From NCBI GenBank assembly GCA_023376005.1, contig CM042145.1, positions 98,784,202 to 98,848,201 on the forward strand: DNA of 64,000 nucleotides, written 5' to 3'. Position 1 is the first letter of the stretch. Each line of letters opens with the position of its first letter. Made by a program: the position numbers and the translations under genes. The notes under the pieces were generated by a model, which saw nothing but the letters and a program-made list of their open reading frames with translations, made no database searches and was not told the DNA's origin. The DNA is from Doryteuthis pealeii. Its lineage: Eukaryota > Mollusca > Cephalopoda > Myopsida > Loliginidae. Of this stretch, positions 30,566-39,814 are shown piece after piece.

Positions 30566-30608
<43 letters not shown>
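30180..30608 (+). pseudogene. R2-type LINE 3' end, copy 1, with (AAT)n tail
   Basis: The stretch encodes pieces of the LINE C terminus: a segment equivalent to V..IPIAVGAL at 30,330-30,370, then SARILRRVLET near 30,465-30,500. It ends with GGTGTGAAAACTCGCAAGGA and an (AAT)n tail at 30,569-30,608. The tail is a typical LINE simple-repeat 3' end. The Asn run predicted here is this tail. The copy is 5'-truncated and carries stops. Confidence 0.75.
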
Positions 30609-30609
<1 letters not shown>

Positions 30610-31242
30610 CTTTGCGGTAATAGAGATGAGACTGTAAACCATATAATCTGTGAATGTAGCAAACTAGCACAACGAGAATACAAAACTAGACACGACTGGG
30701 TTGGGAAGGTGATCCACTGGGAATTATGCAAAAAATGTAATTTTGGCTATACAACAAAATGGTATATGCATAAACCAGAATCTGTTCTTGAGAACGAAAC
30801 ACATAAAATTCTCTGGTGGGACCTTGAAATAAAAACGGATCACCTTATCCCAGCAAGAAGACCAGACCTAGTGTTGATAAACAAAAAAAAATAACTTGTC
30901 AACTGGTGGATTTTGCAGCGCCAGCAGATCGCAGGGTGAAGCTGAAGGAAAATGAAAAAATAGACAAATATCTGGATCTTGTCAGAGAACTAAAAAAGTT
31001 TGGAAATGAAAGTGAAGGTGATACCAATTGTAGTTGGTGCACTTGGAACAGTCCCAAAAGGATTGGAAAAGGGTCTGGAATGTTTGGAAATCAGAGGAAG
31101 GATTGAAACCATTTAGAACACTGCACTGCTGCAATCTGCCAGAATACTCAGAAGAGTCCTGGAGACCTGAGGAGACTTGCTGTCACTCAGACTCCAGTGA
31201 AAGACCATCAGTTAATGCTGATGTGAAAACTCAAAAGGAGCA

Positions 31243-31284
<42 letters not shown>

Positions 31285-31290
31285 CAGGAA
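30607..31290 (+). pseudogene. R2-type LINE 3' end, copy 2: CCHC finger and restriction-like endonuclease remnant
   Basis: From 30,607 the frame reads KLCGNRDETVNHIICECSKL (C-x2-C...H...C knuckle lacking its first cysteine), then EYKTRHDWVGKVIHWELCKK, and ILWWDLEIKTDHLIPARRPD. RRPDLVLINKKK and, after a frameshift, TCQLVDFAAPAD give the RPD...D pattern of R2-type restriction-like endonucleases. Further downstream another frame gives KVKVIPIVVGALGTVPKGLE and ARILRRVLET. It ends in an (AAT)n tail at 31,246-31,284. At least two frameshifts and a stop disable it. The R2-group assignment rests on motif memory. It abuts the tail of copy 1 directly. Confidence 0.78.
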
Positions 31291-31339
31291 AATACATATA
31301 TTCGGATGTCATTTTTAGCAAACAATAGTGTAGAATTGA

Positions 31340-31560
31340 AAGATGCTGAATATCTTAGAAAACTATCTAGACCTTGGGGGAATGAAAAAACTGTCTAACA
31401 TGAAGGTGAAAGTTGTTCCTATCATAATTGGATAACTTGGAACGGTCTTAATGAGTCTTCCAAAGTGATTGGAACACCTGGATATCCGAGAAAGAATGGA
31501 GTTCATCCAGACGACATCGCTAAAACTATCTAGAATATCAAGAAGGGGGGATATTCTGCA
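31340..31560 (+). pseudogene. R2-type LINE 3' end, copy 3, diverged
   Basis: AACATGAAGGTGAAAGTTGT, CTATCATAATTGGATAACTT and the frame LDIRERMEFIQTTSLKLSRI correspond to the VIPIVIGxLG and LEIRGRIExIQTTxLL parts of the LINE tail. It is more diverged than copies 1 and 2. Confidence 0.6.
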
Positions 31561-31840
31561 TGAGGCTGCTCTACTTATGTTCAAAATGAATTTTAAAATA
31601 GGCATGAGAGAATACGATAATACCTACGCTCCAAGATACGCCAATATTATTACCAGCGGTGGGATTTTAAGAATAGGTTCTCTCTTTACAGTTTTTACAG
31701 GTTTTCTGACTGTCGCGGTCATTAGCAGATCCATGGGTAAAAAAGGGCAGACAACCCCGGATTTTAGCAAACATTCGTTTCTTGTAACTAATGAAATTCC
31801 AAGAACAGATCCTTACGAACCGGCTAAATCTCATCACTGA
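31560..31840 (+). pseudogene. Orphan open frame after LINE relic, APRYANII motif
   Basis: About 94 codons remain open past the LINE remnant: NFKIGMREYDNTYAPRYANI, ITSGGILRIGSLFTVFTGFL, TVAVISRSMGKKGQTTPDF, ending PYEPAKSHH with stop at 31,840. A hydrophobic helix is plausible at GSLFTVFTGFLTVAVIS. APRYANII followed by a helix recalls APRYAxxx in SLC17-type anion transporters, but the glycine pattern expected after it is not kept. It may be a decayed exon or chance. I would not call a gene on this. Confidence 0.25.
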
Positions 31841-31899
31841 TTATGACCTACCTAATACAGAAAAAATATTTTTAATTAAAAAAAAGAAACACTAAAAAG

Positions 31900-32012
31900 C
31901 TAGAATCTTTGGACAACGGTTTCTTTAGCTTATCTAAGAGAATGAAAACTCCGAATTCAAACCAACTTTACTCTGCTTGAAAATTGATCTTGTGTCACAT
32001 CCTGCTCGTCAA
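31900..32012 (+). repeat. SINE-B 3' fragment
   Basis: TTTACTCTGCTTGAAAATTG, ATCTTGTGTCACATCCTGCT and CCGAATTCAAACC match the 3' half of SINE-B. Confidence 0.6.
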
Positions 32013-32084
32013 TCAAGCCCATTATACAAGCCAATAAACAATCTATAATAATTGAATATTGAAAAAAAACATACATGCTAACTT

Positions 32085-32240
32085 GTTGGCCTGATTATCA
32101 CGTCGTAGTTAAATGTTTAGCAATCTAATTTTCGCAGATTCATTGTTACTGAAAAGTAAGTCTGATTCTCGCTATATACCATATACTTGTGACCTTGTGT
32201 CAAATCCTATATGTGGTGAATAGTTTGGGTAAAAAAAATT
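32085..32240 (+). repeat. SINE-D (tRNA-like) copy
   Basis: A decayed tRNA-like head (ACGTCGTAGTTAAATGTTTA, TTTTCGCAGATTCATTGTTA, GTCTGATTCTCGCT) is followed by the family tail CTTGTGACCTTGTGTCAAAT and CCTATATGTGG. Confidence 0.65.
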
Positions 32241-32339
32241 ATCTTGATTGAAAAAAATATATATTCGTAAAAGAATGTCAAATTGATCCTCGTAGAGGAA
32301 CAGTAGTGGCACTCTTTAACCTATAGCAGCGGAATCAGT

Positions 32340-32460
32340 GGTCCCTACCTTTAGCAAGGGTAGTCCAAAATTGAACGTAATAACGCGATTGGAGTTTTAA
32401 ACTAGCTTAACTACGATGTTGCTGTCCATCACGCTAGTTATTATGCCATACGGGCTCTCC
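32340..32460 (-). repeat. Family E tRNA-like fragment
   Basis: TAGTCCAAAATTGAACGTAA, GCGATTGGAGTTTTAAACTA and GTCCATCACGCTAGTTATTA pair this with the copy at 21,848. The plus-strand reading is the reverse of the tRNA-like sense. Confidence 0.5.
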
Positions 32461-32604
32461 AAATTAGAAGAAAGTGGCTTTTAAACATAACCTCTATTCC
32501 AGTATTAATAGGAGCACTGGGATTGATTAATACAAAAGTTTGTATTAATGAGTGCTACTCACCTACTTTCAATATAGGTATTCACTCATCTCGTTCGCTA
32601 CCAG

Positions 32605-32712
32605 TTTGATGAGGCACAAGGTCGCAAGTATGGCAAAACCAGCGAGGATTGAACTCGCTATTCATTAGTTAATCTATCCTCGAGTCTTGCTAACTATTAC
32701 ACCACGATGGAA
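32605..32712 (-). repeat. SINE-D (tRNA-like) copy
   Basis: GGCACAAGGTCGCAAGTATG, GCGAGGATTGAACTCGCTAT and CTTGCTAACTATTACACCAC give the reverse complement of the SINE-D head and tail. Confidence 0.7.
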
Positions 32713-32847
32713 CGACTAAAATCTCTCTCGGTGTGAGATGCTCAATAAACCCCAAAGAAAAAAGGCTGAACTTGCACAAAGGTGTCAAAATTAGGGTGAC
32801 CCTGAAAAAACAGAACCCAAGTTATTATTCATTTTCCCATTAAACTA

Positions 32848-32926
32848 ACCTTAAACCCCAACCCCAACCCTAACCCTAACCCCTAACCCTAACCCTCACC
32901 CCTAACCCTAACCCTAAACCCCACTA
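32848..32926 (+). repeat. Interstitial telomere-like (CCCTAA)n run, MITE 1 interior
   Basis: Imperfect CCCTAA units with CCCCAA and CCTCACC variants lie between the inverted arms of the first inner element (32,792-32,986). The strand reads the C-rich telomere strand on plus. Confidence 0.9.
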
Positions 32927-33043
32927 GTTAAAATTAACAGTTTTATTACAAAATGTGTGGGTTCTGTTTTTTCTGGGTCACTGGTATACAGGGTGACCCA
33001 GAAAAACAGAACCCAAATTATTTATTCAGTTTCCCATTAAACT

Positions 33044-33132
33044 AACCCTAAACCCCAACCCTAACCCTAACCCTAACCCTAACCCTAACCTCTAAGCCTA
33101 ACCCTCATTCCTAACCTAACCCTAACCTAGTT
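33044..33132 (+). repeat. Interstitial telomere-like (CCCTAA)n run, MITE 2 interior
   Basis: A second run of CCCTAA units, with fewer variants at its start, occupies the same position inside the second inner element (32,988-33,186). Confidence 0.9.
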
Positions 33133-33229
33133 AAAATAACAGTTTTATTACAAAATTTGTGGGTTCTGTTTTTTCTGGGTCACACTAGTTTTGACACCTT
33201 TGTGCAAGTTCAGCCAGAAAAAATCTAAT

Positions 33230-34740
33230 TTTAGTCCAGCTCAAATACTCAGTAAAGGATTAATAGAAAAAGATTAAACTCAATATCAATATTAATATCA
33301 ATAAGTTCAATATGGTCAAAATTATTTGATGATCTCTAGCCCATATTGAATGCTTCCGTTTCTTTTTAAAATGTTAATAGTGGCTTTGAAATCTGTTTCC
33401 TGTTGTCATTTCTGAGCTGATGGAATCTCCAGAGTTTGTGGATTAGAAAAATACACCAGCATCATTCCAGGCTTTGGAAATAAGGATATCCTATCAGCTG
33501 ACGTTCATCTCTAACTCAAGTCTTGGGTTAGGAATCACAGTTGAACCGTTTTGAACGAGTTAGTCTTGTTATTTTTGAGATAGCAGATTGAGAGTATCCC
33601 ACCTGGATAGCTATCATGCATTTTGAATTTTGCCAGCTTCCTACAACACATCAATGAGGACTTTTTGCACCTATGACATTATATATTTCATTAATACTTG
33701 CCATTTATGATACTGGGCAAAAAAAAGAACTCCATTTCATTGAATTGAAAAGGATTGAAAGAAGAAGATTAAATTATCCCGTCGACCGGGATATCCGAAA
33801 TATCAATATTTCAATAGTATCAAATAATGAATAAATAAAAAATATTATTCGTATTGGATACAAAAACGTGTTCCAAAAACATCTTAAAAGCAATTATATA
33901 AAAATGTAATTATATGTACATTAAAATGTAAATAGATGGTGTTGGTTTACCTAGGGTATAAGATGTACGGAAAATCACCACTCTTATTTATGAACTTTCC
34001 CAACAGCAGCATAAAATTGGCAATCAAAACGCGCACAGAAAAGCATTTAAGATCGCTGTTAAACTGCCCGCGAATCAAGTGCTAATTGGACTTTCTGCCA
34101 AAAGGAATACTACAAACTAGGATTACAAAGGGATCTACTGATACTAGACTCTTTTTTATGTAGGATTTCAAGGAAAACTACAGACTAGGATTGCAAGGAT
34201 TAACGAACTGATCCCAAACTCAATACCGACTTGGATTTACCAACGGAAGAACTAAACGCCTATGATGACGAGCAGAATTTTAACATATGCTTCCTTATAG
34301 CGGTTACACAAGCGCGCCTCCAATTAGAGTTTAATGAAACCAACTCGGTACTTGTGCTAACATTTCAGCCTCTGATCTTACAGTGTCGCTTCTGTAACCA
34401 TAACGCTCAACCCGCAAGTTACTGACATTTGACGATGGTTATCCCGAAATCTATGGCGTCTCTCGAAAATAGCCAAATATTTTTCTACCTGTAAAATGTA
34501 ACATTTTCTATTTATTCTAAAGATTGAGGATCATGAGTTTCAGACAGAATTCCACTGATACGTATTTTTAGGTAATGGTAATTATTCCTTTCCTCGGTCA
34601 TTTAATTGGATTCTATATTTAAAGTTTATATTTATAACGAATCAAGTCTTCTTGCTTTCAATTGATTGATTTTTGTTTCTTTCTTTTTATTTAACAGCTA
34701 AATAAAAATGTAAATATAAACGTACAATGAATGCGATTCC
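33230..34740. other. Low-copy intergenic DNA, 1.5 kb
   Basis: No repeat family from this window, no RNA gene and no coding signature was recognised. A 64-codon plus frame at 34,231-34,425 (begins MDLPTEELNAYDDEQNFNIC) lacks a domain. A short copy of the CGATTCCCTAACCTCTA repeat lies at its right edge (34,690-34,752). Confidence 0.4.
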
Positions 34741-34754
34741 CTAACCTCTAAGAA

Positions 34755-35515
34755 TTTTCTTCTTTTTTTTTTTTTTTTTCTTTTTCTTTTCTTCCTTTAT
34801 CTTTTTCTGTTTTTTTTTCCTTTTTTCTTTTCCTTTTTCTTTTTCCTCCTTTTCTTTTCCTCCCTTTATCTTTTTCTTTCTTCTTCTTCCTTTATCTTTT
34901 TCCTCTTTTTTTTTCTTTTTGTCCTCTTTTTTTGTTCATTTTTTTTCTTTTCTTTTTCTTTTTCTTTTTCTTCTTCATTCTTTTTTCCTCATTCTTTTTT
35001 CTTTTTTTCCTTTTCTTCTCCATCCTTTTTCTTTTCTTTTTGGCCGTTGTTTCTTCCTTGTTTCTTTTTCTTCCTTTTTGTTTGTTGTTTTTTTTGTTTT
35101 TTCTTCCTTTTTCTTTTTATTCCTTTTCTTGTTCTTTTACATTTTTTCTTCCTTTGTCTTTTTCTTCCTTTGTTCTTTTTCTTTTTCTTTTTCTCTCTTT
35201 TCCTTCATTTTTCTTTTTCTTTTTCTTCCTATATCCTTTTCTTCGTTTTTTTCTTCTTTCTTTTTCTTCCTTTTTTCTTTTTCTTTTTCTTCCTTTTTTT
35301 CTTTATCTCTTTCTTTTCCTTTTTCTTTTTCTTCCTTTTTTTCTTTCTGTTCATTTTTCTCTTTCTTTTTCTTCCTTTTTTCTTTTTTTTTTCTTCCTTC
35401 TTTCTTTTTCTTCCTTTTCTTTCTTTCTTTTTATCTTTTATCTTTTTCTTCCTTTCTTTCCTTTTTCTTTTCTTTTCCTTATGTTTGGATCTGCAGAAAC
35501 ATTCCACAATTTTAC
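34755..35515. repeat. Polypyrimidine tract, 750 bp of (CTTTTT)n/(TTCC)n
   Basis: Almost every base on the plus strand is C or T, arranged in TTTTTC/TTCCTT steps with only rare purines. The three Phe-rich plus frames of 176-208 codons and the Lys/Arg-rich antisense frame are translations of this tract. Such strand asymmetry can favour triplex (H-DNA) structure. Confidence 0.95.
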
Positions 35516-35605
35516 TTGAAGTGTTTTTTTGTTTTTTTTTTATAGTGAAGAGCGGCCAAGTTTTTTTCCCCCGCTGACCCGACTGGTATGACTGGCCGAC
35601 ATATT

Positions 35606-35609
<4 letters not shown>

Positions 35610-35642
<33 letters not shown>
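35610..35642. repeat. (CT)n microsatellite
   Basis: A CT run downstream of the polypyrimidine tract. Confidence 0.9.
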
Positions 35643-35644
35643 AA

Positions 35645-36025
35645 AGCACTTCTGATCAAGATTCGTTTGTGATGACTGGGTCCAGAGGATTTTCATATGG
35701 TTGGGTGGGGGGGCAGACATTTGTCATAGGATTTGGAGAATTATTTGTTTCCGTTGGTTTTCCAAGATTGTTGACTTCTTCTTGAGAGCACTCGGTGGCT
35801 ATGTAACCTGGCCGGCCACTTTGCCAACACACGTAGCCTGTCTCCCCATTAAGTGGATAGGCTTCACCTATTCCTTACATACCATGTTGTCCAAGATAGA
35901 AGACAGTAACATTTTCAAGGTCCGATCACCAACTTGGTCTCACATTGTATTCATTTTTTAACCTCTAAATATTTTAATAAAAACAAATATTTTGAAACGA
36001 ATAGCGGTACTATGAATCCTTCATC
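35645..36025. other. Low-copy DNA, nothing recognised
   Basis: Open frames of 65 and 86 codons at 35,588-35,785 and 35,701-35,961 show no domain or composition signal. An AATAAAA lies near 35,975. Confidence 0.35.
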
Positions 36026-36165
36026 GTTTTTTTGTTTTGTTTTATTTTGGGTGTTTTTTTTCGTTTGTTTGTTTTTTTTTTGTTTTTGTTTTTTTTGGGG
36101 GGGGTAAGTTTTTTGTCTTTTTGTTTTGTTTTGTTTTTTTGTTGTTTATTTTTCATTTTTTTTTT
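36025..36165. repeat. T/G-rich low-complexity tract
   Basis: TTTTGTTT-type runs with a G8 block. The Phe-rich and Lys-rich frames are artefacts. Confidence 0.9.
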
Positions 36166-36227
36166 TTTTACGAGGGGTGCTGTTTTTTTCCAAACCGGCA
36201 AGGTGTAAATGATACTTTCTATACATT

Positions 36228-36350
36228 AATACCGGGGCGGTTTAGCTCAGTGGGGAGCTGATAGTAGGTAGGTGTGGCGCTCCACCTGAGCCGAAAAAAC
36301 AATATCCCTGGTTTAGCGCTACTCTCCCTCGCTGATTGGCTGATACCGAC
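36228..36350 (+). repeat. SINE-G copy with internal deletion
   Basis: GCGGTTTAGCTCAGTGGGGA holds a near-intact A box, but the B-box half is deleted. The body TGTGGCGCTCCACCTGAGCC and the tail CTGATACCGACTTTAG follow. Confidence 0.75.
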
Positions 36351-36352
<2 letters not shown>

Positions 36353-36403
<51 letters not shown>

Positions 36404-36540
36404 TTTAAAACAAGTAGGCAGTCAGACAGACGGATGCAAGTATAAATGAAAAAAGATATATAGATAGATATTAACAAGTTGAAATATGTGAACAGACTGA
36501 GATAGATAGAGAGATAGATAGATAGATAGATAGATATCGT
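36353..36540. repeat. (GT)n and (GATA)n tracts
   Basis: A GT run at 36,353-36,402 is followed by GATA units at about 36,455-36,480 and 36,500-36,538, with a GAACAGACTGAGATAG insert like those at 21.1-21.7 kb. Confidence 0.9.
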
Positions 36541-36544
36541 CCCG

Positions 36545-36865
36545 GTGTAATACAAAGTGAAAATAAAAGAAAGCGGAAAGATATAGAAATACTAGGACCT
36601 TGCAAGAGAACCGAAGAAAAAAATAGTGGAACATGAGCATGACTGTGATACTAATTGTAGCTGGTGCACTTGGAACGATCCCCAAAGGTTTGGAAAAAAG
36701 ACTGGAGGAATTGGATATCATAGAAAGAATCGAGAGCATTCAGACAACAGCTTTGTTAAGATCGCCTAGAATACTTAGAAGAGTCCTTAAAACCTGAGAG
36801 GACTTGCTGTCACTCAGACTCCACTGAAATATTGCCAGCTAATGTTGGTGTGAAAAGCTCGCATA
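36545..36865 (+). pseudogene. R2-type LINE 3' end, copy 4
   Basis: GTAGCTGGTGCACTTGGAAC and AAGGTTTGGAAAAAAGACTG encode VAGALGT and GLEKRLEELDI. Further on, RIESIQTTALLRSPRILRRV is followed by GTCACTCAGACTCCA and GGTGTGAAAAGCTCGCA, the shared 3' end. There is no long simple-repeat tail. Confidence 0.75.
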
Positions 36866-36964
36866 GAACTGAAGTGCTCAAACGTAACTATTCATAATAT
36901 AAATAATTTACAGTTATATGAAAAATATATGTAAGGTATATGGTATAATATAAAATATTTCTAT

Positions 36965-37235
36965 CTGTTAATTTTTAAACAGCTATATTTTACCCATAAC
37001 TGGGACCCTAACAAGTACTAACACTCCGGTTAAAGCCTTGTGGTGGGCTTAGAATACTCTAGCTGTATCCCATATAAATGGTAAGACCCCCAAATAGTGT
37101 GGTGCGTATGACACTAATCTGATGGTGATGCTCCTGTTCTGGAGTTCTAGGGAGTGTGGAGTACCCCTTCATTGTCATTAATTCACATTTGCAACGGTAG
37201 TACCTGTTTCATCTATGGATAATATAGATCTGTTT
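36965..37235. repeat. Two opposing A-repeat fragments
   Basis: A plus-strand piece (TTTTTAAACAGCTATATTTT, ACCCATAACTGGGACCCTAA) to about 37,040 is followed by a minus-strand piece (CTAATCTGATGGTGATGCTC, GGAGTACCCCTTCATTGTCA). Confidence 0.65.
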
Positions 37236-37249
37236 AAAAATTATACGTA

Positions 37250-37474
37250 CTAGTACAAAATAAAAAACACCCTCCGGGCGATCTAAAAATAGATTTTTAC
37301 CAGTCATGTATTTATTAAAACTTGTTTTAAAAAACAATGAGGACTGTCTAATGTTGTATGTTCAAATTTTGAGTGTATTTATTCTATGTTATGACGATTT
37401 TGGGTAATGTGACGTAAGCAGAGACGTAGTTTTTGTACAGACAAAAACCGGAACGAATCTCCATTATTAATAGA
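37250..37474 (-). mobile_element. Short Helitron-like derivative, 225 bp
   Basis: On the minus strand it starts TCTATTAATAATGGAGATTC after A, includes a GTCTGTACAAAAACTACGTC segment, and ends with a CGCCCGGAGGGTG hairpin region, AT-rich bases and CTAG before T. It keeps both ends but has lost most of the interior of the family at 12,129-12,756. Confidence 0.7.
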
Positions 37475-37482
37475 TTTGATAG

Positions 37483-37570
37483 GAAACAACTTTTTAGACA
37501 CAACTATACAAAAATATAAATATGAGCGTACAATGACAGCAATTCCCTAACCTCTAGGCATAAAATAACC
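37483..37570 (+). repeat. Short dispersed repeat with ATTCCCTAACCTCTA core
   Basis: Third copy of the repeat at 9,322 and 34,690, with TATAAATATGAGCGTACAAT and TTCCCTAACCTCTAGGCATA. Confidence 0.5.
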
Positions 37571-37619
37571 CTATGCATAGTGGACCTGGGAGTAATGACG
37601 CTAACTCTTGCATGAAAAA

Positions 37620-37905
37620 CTCGTCAGGTTTGTGTTGTGGAGTTGGCTGGATTTTACGGCATGTCAACCGTTATTGGGTTATTTTATGCCGATGAATTTT
37701 GTTTTATTCATTCTTGATGGGTACTGATTTTTTTTTATATTTAACCCATAGATGGTACCCTACAAGGCACTACCAATCCGGGTATGAATAGACCTGGAGG
37801 AATGGTCATGAAAGGGTATTCCGCATTCCCTAGAGCTCAAAAATTGGAACTTCGTCATCAGATAGTTCAACGTCATACCCAGGACATCGTAAGGTTTGGT
37901 GTCAT
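37620..37905 (+). repeat. A-repeat, 5' and middle part
   Basis: It starts GGCTGGATTTTACGGCATGT and passes GTTATTTTATGCCGATGAAT, CATAGATGGTACCC, CAAAAATTGGAACTTCGTC and ACGTCATACCCAGGACAT. It gives way to (ATC)n. Confidence 0.75.
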
Positions 37906-38094
37906 CACCATCATCATCATCATCATCATTAGTTCAAATGTTATCAAATTTGAAACTGTATGTGTGTGCCGTCTGTATAGTCCATCCAGAAATTTTAAAA
38001 AGTGCTGCAGATCTTTAATTTTTAAAACAAAAGTTTGTTTAAAACTGAAAACAGTTTTTATAAAAATTGTTTAAATTATTTGTCCGAATTTTTT

Positions 38095-38570
38095 AGATGA
38101 GGATTGATAATTTGTATTATTTATATTTTTCGGACTGTTGTCCACATCTATATTATTATATACACAACGTTTCGCCCGATGTGCTCTCCGATGAGCACAT
38201 GATGCAACGGATATTAGGACTGAGTTAAGATAGTTCTAATTGACAATCATTTTGATGTTGCGGGTTCAATCCTGACCACGGGAAATAATAATAGAATATT
38301 TAAATTGTTTTACACCTGTACCCGGTCATTGTTAGCGGAATGAGAACTATCTACTCTGGGTGATGGGTTCGGTTCGAAGTTCCATGAAGGCACCCGATTA
38401 CATGAAGTTTCCCTCGTTCGACAAGAAGGTTCCCGAGTTTGACGAGAAGGTTACCGGGTTCGACAAGAATCACTTGGAGAAGCCCGGAGAGCATATCGGC
38501 TGAAATGTTGTGTATATAACAATAAAGATGAGGAGAGAGGTTCTAAAAAAATCTAAATAATACAAATTAT
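38095..38570 (+). repeat. SINE-C copy with an extra inverted tail at its left
   Basis: The plus-strand copy has head GATGCAACGGATATTAGGAC and GCGGGTTCAATCCTGACC, a VNTR of GTTCGACAAGAAGGTTCCCG type, and tail GAGAGCATATCGGCTGAAAT with ATAAAGATGAGG. A second tail in opposite orientation sits at 38,120-38,185 (GTTGTCCACATCTATATTAT, ACAACGTTTCGCCCGATGTG). The unit is thus bounded by inverted tail sequences. Confidence 0.7.
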
Positions 38571-38925
38571 CTAAAGTTATTTTAAAGTATTTTCTGTATC
38601 TTAATCTTTATTTTCTGCGACTATTATCTTATAATAAATGTTTATTTGCTGTTGTCATGGACTGCACTATTACTTCTGCCCCATCCTATGATTTATTTTA
38701 ATACAAAAAAAGGAATTATTTCTCTTGCAGTTAAACATCATCTTTCATTCATTTCTAACATGAACTGTTTTCACAATGACACCTTCATTTGCTTAAACTA
38801 TTTTTTTTTTAATCGAGACGCAGGAAAATTGAATGGAACCCCAAATTATTTTAAAAACGTACGTGAAATCACGATGACCTTTAAAAGAACTCATTTGACC
38901 TTATACTTTCTTTGGTTAATCTCCC
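38570..38925. other. Low-copy DNA, nothing recognised
   Basis: A plus frame from 38,646 (MLLSWTALLLLPHPMIYF) runs into the downstream CT/AT tract. No domain is visible, so it is not called. Confidence 0.35.
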
Positions 38926-38927
38926 CC

Positions 38928-38931
38928 CCCC

Positions 38932-39002
<71 letters not shown>
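38928..39002. repeat. C-run, (CT)n(AT)n microsatellite
   Basis: C9, a short CT run, then about 55 bp of AT. Confidence 0.95.
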
Positions 39003-39006
<4 letters not shown>

Positions 39007-39194
39007 CGTGCGATCAACGAGGTCAAGCAAATATGGTACTCAGCGGATCTCAGCTGACAATGTGACCCTCGACTTATCGTCTTGTTCGTTTTTACGTCCT
39101 GAGAGGCTCTTTCTGTTTTTCTTTTTTTAAATTTACACGCACTTGGAATGTGTTTGTATGCAAGTGTGAAGTAATTTTACTGGGTGAGATCGTG

Positions 39195-39197
39195 TGC

Positions 39198-39240
<43 letters not shown>

Positions 39241-39245
39241 TGCCG
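39195..39245. repeat. (GT)n microsatellite
   Basis: A GT run with one TATG step. GT-biased sequence continues sparsely to 39,700. Confidence 0.9.
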
Positions 39246-39814
39246 GTATCTGTCTCCGAGTTTCTATGTCCATGTATGTGTCTCTGTCGAGGGAATGCCA
39301 GTCAGGGATTTATTTCTTTGTGAGGTTGAATCAAGTCAAGGATGTTTACGCGAGACAAATGTAAAAACAATATAAAAAGCATTCTTGTGTTTATATTCCA
39401 CTGTGCAGACATAGATAGAAAGACAGATGTTATGTGATCAAGCAAACGCCTGTGCTTGCATCTATGTGCATATATGTGCATATGTGTGTGTATGTGGGAT
39501 GACAAGACTGTGTCATTGGGACACTCCAGCTGTTTTTCTTTTTTTTTTTTATTTTAATAAAGATAAACATGTATCAATGTATGCGTTTATATGTATTACC
39601 TTGAGTATTTGGAAAAAGTTGCACAAATTTACCTCCCAGTTGCCCTTATGAAACCTTGGTAAACGCCAGTGTGTGTGTATGTGTACGTATGAGTGCACTT
39701 GTGTATAAATTTTATGTACGTTCTGTTAGGAGAGAGGGCTTCAAGTACAGACAAATACATTTGTAAATTTAAATGTGAAGAATGTGCGTGGATGTGTGTA
39801 AATACGATGGAAAT

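Larger units (their letters stand above)
32764..33215. mobile_element. Nested inverted-repeat composite: 27-bp outer ends enclosing two MITEs
   Basis: A perfect 27-bp inverted repeat (GGCTGAACTTGCACAAAGGT + GTCAAAA at 32,764-32,790; its complement at 33,189-33,215) encloses two tandem copies of a 195-200-bp element. Each inner element starts GGGTGACCC(A/T)GAAAAA and ends TTTTTTCTGGGTCAC. The outer ends are unrelated to the inner ones, so the inner pair sits inside the larger unit or expanded within it. Confidence 0.85.

Noticed and set aside
30550..30894. Poly-Asn protein with zinc finger as a single gene
   Set aside because: The Asn run is the (AAT)n 3' tail of one LINE copy; the zinc-knuckle part belongs to the next truncated LINE.
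32848..33132. True chromosome end or recent fusion point
   Set aside because: The CCCTAA runs are short, both in one orientation, and lie inside inverted-repeat elements with unique DNA on both sides.
34919..35577. Phe-rich frames of 176-208 codons resembling membrane proteins
   Set aside because: They are produced by the polypyrimidine tract; all three plus frames are open and similarly Phe-rich.
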